NCBI GenBank assembly: GCA_031772625.1
Contig: CM062817.1
Coordinates: 950,396,327-950,460,326 of the forward strand
Direction: 5' to 3'
DNA length: 64,000 nucleotides
From: Pinus tabuliformis
Taxonomy: Eukaryota > Streptophyta > Pinopsida > Pinales > Pinaceae
The stretch's first letter is position 1; the number at the start of each line of letters is the position of its first letter. The notes under the pieces were generated by a model. The model was not told where the DNA came from and made no database searches. It saw only the letters and a list, made by a program, of their open reading frames with translations. The translations under genes and the position numbers were made by a program. Below, piece by piece: positions 59,415 to 64,000 of this stretch.

Positions 59415-61507
59415 AAGAATCAGTAATAAACATTAGAACATAGTCCTTATTACATATTTCATCATTGTTCCACGCAAATTGATTGTTATGTACATAACTT
59501 TCCTAGTGCATAAATCTTGACTGTACCATTTTTGAACTTTACATTAAAATTGTTTCTTGTATTAAATGACATTATTATGTTTTTGTGGCTTAAACCAAAA
59601 TTTGGGGTTCTATGTTCATTATACACCTATCGCCTAACTGCATGAAACGTACACCCCTAGAATTGGTGGGACCAAGGCTTTGGATCTTTCCGAGTGCTTC
59701 ACATTTGTTAGCCATGTTCTTGGGAAGGGTTCCTCATCCACGATTCTCCATAAGGAAACTTCATTGAATGTTGGATAATGAAGCCCTAATTCCTATGGTG
59801 ACTTCACCACAGAATAGGTTCGATATTTTTCCCGTTTTCTTATAGGAGTTCTCAGTTCCAACCCTTGGCCTCAGGGTTTCACTCAGGTGGTTTTTCTATC
59901 TCTATTGATGCTGATCTTATTTCTGTCCTTAATGCAAATTTTCCATGACATTCCTATTCGTTTGTTCATTTTTCAGATCTGTCGGAATGATTGTTACACT
60001 CAATCCCCAGATGGAGGCAACTAAGCTCATCATGCAAGCCTAGGTAACAACGTTTATTTCTTGGTATAATGTTGACTTGCTTATTTAATTAACCAATCTT
60101 CTTAGTGATTGCGTTCTTTTGGTTAGGTTTTGCCAAAGGGTTTCAACCTTCTTCTGGTCTGGAATGTCTTGCTAAGGACCGTATCCTTATTCATTCAATT
60201 GAGTTGTAGAAGATTGTTGAGTTGTAACTCCGTCTAGGCACCGGGTAATGTGGACAACTTGTGTCGTGAAAGTCATGGGGTTGTGAAGTTCAGAGAGACA
60301 AAATTAATATCCTGTTAGCTCGTTAAATTTATTCAATTAAAATCTACTTCAGACTTTGTAATATTCGTTAGACTTGCATATTGAAGGTTCGTTACTATAA
60401 TCCTAGTTCCTTTTATAAACATACTTTTCCAGCTTAAGTTATTCATTCTGAGAATGGAGCAGCTATTCTATATTTTGAAACCCTTGGTGCCAACCTTAAT
60501 GTTTATAAATAGATCTTAATAGAATGATAGTTCTTGTTTGTATTTATGCCAATTGAATTTTATAAGCCACCGAACTTCGGCTCTCTAATTTTTCTGGGTA
60601 TTTCAGCAGGGTTTCTCCCATAGAGGGTTACCCAAATGTGTGTGTTGTATATCTTAGGTGACCCAGATCTAACTAGGGTTTAATCCTCTCGTTCAAACTT
60701 AATTATTATCGAACTGTTTCATTATAAATAGTCTTTATGCTTCTACTTACAGTTAATTCCAGTTTTCTTTTCTTCTTTTAAAGAGGCAATTCTACTTTTG
60801 TTTGCAATTGACTTTGTTAATATCTATCATCATTAACCCTAATATGCTTACAGTTTACAATGATATTCGACGTTATTTTCTCTTGGATATATGTAACTTG
60901 ATATCATAACATTTAAATTTGGTTGTTTAACTACTTATGAGTTTACCTGTTATTAGGGTTATTTCCCATAAGCAATTATATGGGTATATTTTCTTATAGT
61001 TTTCCACAAAGAAATTTCCAATGCAATGTATTTTCCATAAGCAATTATATGTGTATATTTTCTTATAGTTTTACACAAAGAAATTTCCAATGCAATCTCT
61101 ACTCAGATTCATCCTTGCTTACTCGTTTATCATTTCTCTTTGTAATATTGCATAGCTTATGTGGCCTTAAAGATTTGATTTCCCTAAATGGTAACTGCTA
61201 ATCTTGTTTTATAGTTTCTTTTTTAATTATATTCCCTCTGTTAAACTAATTCCCATTTTTAAGCCTTTACTCAACAACACATTTAACTTTTCAGCCAGAA
61301 AATAAATCTTTTACTCAAACAACATACTTTGTTGATCTTTTCCTTGAGAATAACTCTGAAAGGAAGAAGTTAGGGGTATCTGCCTACCCCTAACATGTGA
61401 GAAATAAGTGATTATAAACTTATTATTTCTTTATACTTCCTAGGTCAATTAGTAGTATCCATTTTATTTGACGTAATTTAATATTTACAATTATTGTGGA
61501 CTTCATA
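59287..61507 (-). repeat. 5' LTR of gypsy-2
   Basis: Counterpart of 49257-51468, with a shorter (AT)n tract at 59351-59410. Confidence 0.9.
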
Positions 61508-61512
61508 TAATA

Positions 61513-62995
61513 CTAAGTTTAAATCTTTCCTTGTCTCAATGTTCTGTTACATGTCTTCCAGAACATTTGTTTCTAAATATGTAAAAAGTAAATTCTTAAC
61601 TTTCAGTTTTTCTAAATATATAAAAAATAATAATTTACAACTTTCAAAAATTAAAAAATGTCTAAAATTTTACATATGATTAAATCTTAAATATTAATAT
61701 TTATATGAAACAAAAACAAATATTATTTTAAAGATATTTGAAAAATAATATTTTCATTATTTTATATAAAATATGAAAAAAATGTATAATCAATTTATCA
61801 ATCCATAATATAGAAACTTTATAATTTTTTTTTGTAAATTATTATTTATAATTAAGGTAAAAGTTAAAACTTTCCCTGCTGGTAAATATGCTAAAAAATA
61901 ATGCCTTAAGAACAACTTTTAACTCAAAAATTGTACGCGCAACAAAATAAAATAAAACAAAGTAAATTGGGGCAACACAATAAAACTTTAGTTTATAATT
62001 TAGTATACATGAAATAGATTCATATAAAGTAAAACAAAGTAAATCGGGGCAACACAATAAAACTTTAGTTTATAATTTAGAATACATGAAATAGATTCAT
62101 ATAAAAGCTACAACTCATTCACTATGTAAATTACACTCCACTACTTTTTGCCCACTGTAAAACCTAGTAACCCACCCACCAAAAATTGTTTCACAATTTT
62201 CTGTGGTTGACCTCTCTTGCTTTTTACTTGTATATTCAAACATACATTTTAACACATTAATTCATTACAAGTCAAAGTATTAAAACATAGTACGGGCACT
62301 TGTACAGAAAATAGTTTTCTGAGCCTGCACATGTTGCCGAATACAAATAACAATTGGGGAATAAAAGTTTGATCATAAAAGTCTAATCATAGGTTTTTAC
62401 CAACCCTGCGTTAAATGCCTATTTGTTCTCAATTACTTAATGAGTTGTGAAATGAATGTTGTGAGATACAAATAACAATTGGGGAATTTGTTCTCAATTA
62501 CTTAATGAGTTGTGAAATGAATGTTGTGAGATACAAATAACAATTGGGGAATAAAAGTTTGATCATAAAAGTATAATCATAGGTTTTTACCAACCCTGCG
62601 TTAAATGCCTATTTGTTCTCAATTACTTAATGAGTTGTGAAATGAATGTTGTGAGATACAAATATCAATTGGGGAATAAAAGTTTGATCATAAAAGTCTA
62701 ATCATAGGTTTTTACCAACCGTGCATTAAATGCCTATTTGTTCTTAACTACTTAATGAGTTGTGAAATGGGAAGGTTGTATTCTCACTTGTAATTTCATT
62801 TAATTCATATCCTTCAACCTACAAATAAAATCTTCTCCATACAAGAAAAAATAACCTTCACTTTGTTGTTGTACAAGTTGAGATTAATTTTCCAAACATT
62901 CAAACTTTCAAAATTTATTGGATTGCTTATCAGCGTCTTGATTCTCATTGCAATGTATATGATGAAAGGGCTTGATAGAAATCCTTCAAATATGT
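61513..62995. other. Tail of unit 2 with local tandem duplications
   Basis: No gene recognised. It matches 51474-52957 but with a different set of short duplications: extra copies of the 125-bp unit, and single copies of the 68- and 122-bp units. Confidence 0.65.
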
Positions 62996-64000
62996 CATTC
63001 AAAAAATGCAGATTTGACATCTAACTGATGTATTTTCCAATTATATATTGTAGCTAATGCAATCATGATTCTAATTGTGTTCAAATTAGCTACAGGTGCA
63101 AAAGTATCTCCATAATCAATTCCCTCCTTTCGTGAATATCCTTTTGCAACCAATCTAGCTTTATGTTTATCAATACTTCCATCAACATTAAATTTAGATT
63201 TATAAAGCCATTTGCATCGTATGGGAACTTTGTTTTTAGGAAATTCTGTTAATTCCCATGTGTCAATCTTCATTATAGAGTTATATTCTTCATTCATTGA
63301 ATCTCTCCATTCTTCATATTCTTTAGCTTCATCATAGCTTGAAGGTTCTACAACATTCATAACAAGGGACATTAACGCATAATCTTCATACTTTACAGGT
63401 ACCTGACTTTGACGTGATGACCTTCTTGGAGTTTTACTGCTTTCATCTTTCTTTTTGCTTTGTGGAGTCTTCTCTCCTATTCTTGGAGTATCATGAATGC
63501 TTGATGCTCCTTGCTCTTCAGCTTGTATCTGTTCCTGTGCTTGTTCATGTTCTTGGTCAACACTTGTATCTATTTTGACATAATCATCAATAGCATGCCA
63601 TACACTAGTATTATTTATTTTATCACCTTCATTTGAATTCTCATGAAACACCACATCCCTACTTGCAAGCAGTCTATGAGTACTGGGATCAAACAACTTT
63701 TATGCTTTTTGATTATCACAATAACCAATAAATATGCACTTAATTGACTTTGCATCAAGTTTTCTTCTTTCATCTTTAGGAATGTGAGCAAATGCCTTGC
63801 AACCAAAAACTCTTAAATGATTCACTTTTGGTTTGTACCCATAAAATGCTTCAAAAGTTGTTTTAAGCTCTAAACTTTTGGTTGGACTCCTATTTTTAAA
63901 ATAAACCGCAGTATTAATGGCTTCAACCCAAAAAAAATTAGAGATATTTTTACCTTGAAGCATACTACGTGCACATTCAACTAGTGTTCTGTTTTTCCTC
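62996..64000 (-). mobile_element. Ty1/copia fossil fragment (copia-5), runs off the window
   Basis: On the minus strand, integrase C-terminal sequence (63700-63963: NISNFFWVEAINTAVYF, NRSPTKSLELKTTFEAF, HLRVFGCKAFAHIPKDER) is followed by a linker and the first half of RT (62995-63696: ALMSLVMNVVEPSSYDEA, WLYKSKFNVDGSIDKHK, ARLVAKGYSRKEGIDYG, KIHQLDVKSAFFE). It is related to copia-1 and better preserved. It abuts unit 2 abruptly, without an LTR at the junction. The rest lies beyond the window. Confidence 0.9.

Larger units (their letters stand above)
55314..61507 (-). mobile_element. Ty3/gypsy-type gag-only fossil, duplicated copy (gypsy-2)
   Basis: This is the unit 2 copy of gypsy-1: LTRs 55314-57878 and 59287-61507, TAATA at 55309-55313 and 61508-61512, primer-binding site at 59274-59284. 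It is a passenger of the 10-kb duplication, not an independent insertion, because the flanks, target duplications and internal features all match. Gag is broken. Confidence 0.9.
53182..62995 (+). repeat. Large tandem duplication, unit 2
   Basis: Direct repeat of 43209 onward. The copy of the LTR piece spans 53182-53421. The unit stops at about 62995 against a copia fragment and so lacks the last about 225 bp present in unit 1. Confidence 0.95.

Noticed and set aside
1-64000. CRISPR array, operon or prokaryotic origin
   Set aside because: No array-like repeats with unique spacers; introns, plant gene families and LTR retrotransposons show plant nuclear DNA.

Overview
The window is nuclear DNA of a land plant, most likely a large-genome seed plant. 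The grounds are AT-rich intergenic sequence, relics of two plant enzyme families (SABATH methyltransferase and carboxylesterase), a decayed piece of plastid genome with seed-plant gene order, and dense Ty1/copia and Ty3/gypsy fossils. A gymnosperm would fit, but the sequence does not prove it. I see no intact host gene.

Left third (1-24 kb). The window opens inside the 3' part of a SABATH carboxyl methyltransferase relic (1-652). A broken copia fossil on the minus strand follows (2955 to about 8363), itself interrupted by about 1 kb of foreign sequence. From about 11.8 to 14.1 kb lies plastid DNA holding psb30, split trnG-UCC, trnR-UCU and the 3' half of atpA in plastid order, all decayed. 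At 16.8-17.1 and 22.5 kb are the two halves of a carboxylesterase pseudogene, separated by a copia element (17143-22496) with both LTRs, a 5-bp target duplication (TTCTA), a primer-binding site and a polypurine tract.

Middle (24-36 kb). A giant inverted repeat has arms of about 3.5 kb (about 24.1-27.6 and 28.6-32.2 kb) around a 0.93-kb spacer. Each arm carries the same two small SINE-like insertions with the same target duplications, so the insertions predate the inversion-duplication. Pieces of another copia element (32.6-36.1 kb) come next.

Right half (36-64 kb). A copia fossil (36093-43448, 302-bp LTRs, TSD ATGCT) of the same family sits against the LTR of the previous one and has a long, higher-GC insert in its leader. 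From inside its right LTR, a block of about 10 kb is present twice in direct tandem (43209-53181 and 53182 to about 62995). Each unit holds a Ty3/gypsy-type fossil with 2.2-2.6-kb LTRs, TSD TAATA, a tRNA-Met primer site and only gag-like coding. The second unit ends abruptly against another copia fragment that runs off the window.

A recurring theme is short local tandem duplications (about 42-140 bp). Several exist in only one of the two 10-kb units or only one LTR of a pair, so they are younger than those duplications. The nested insertions and duplications give a readable relative history: gypsy insertion, then copia insertion, then the 10-kb duplication, then further small duplications.
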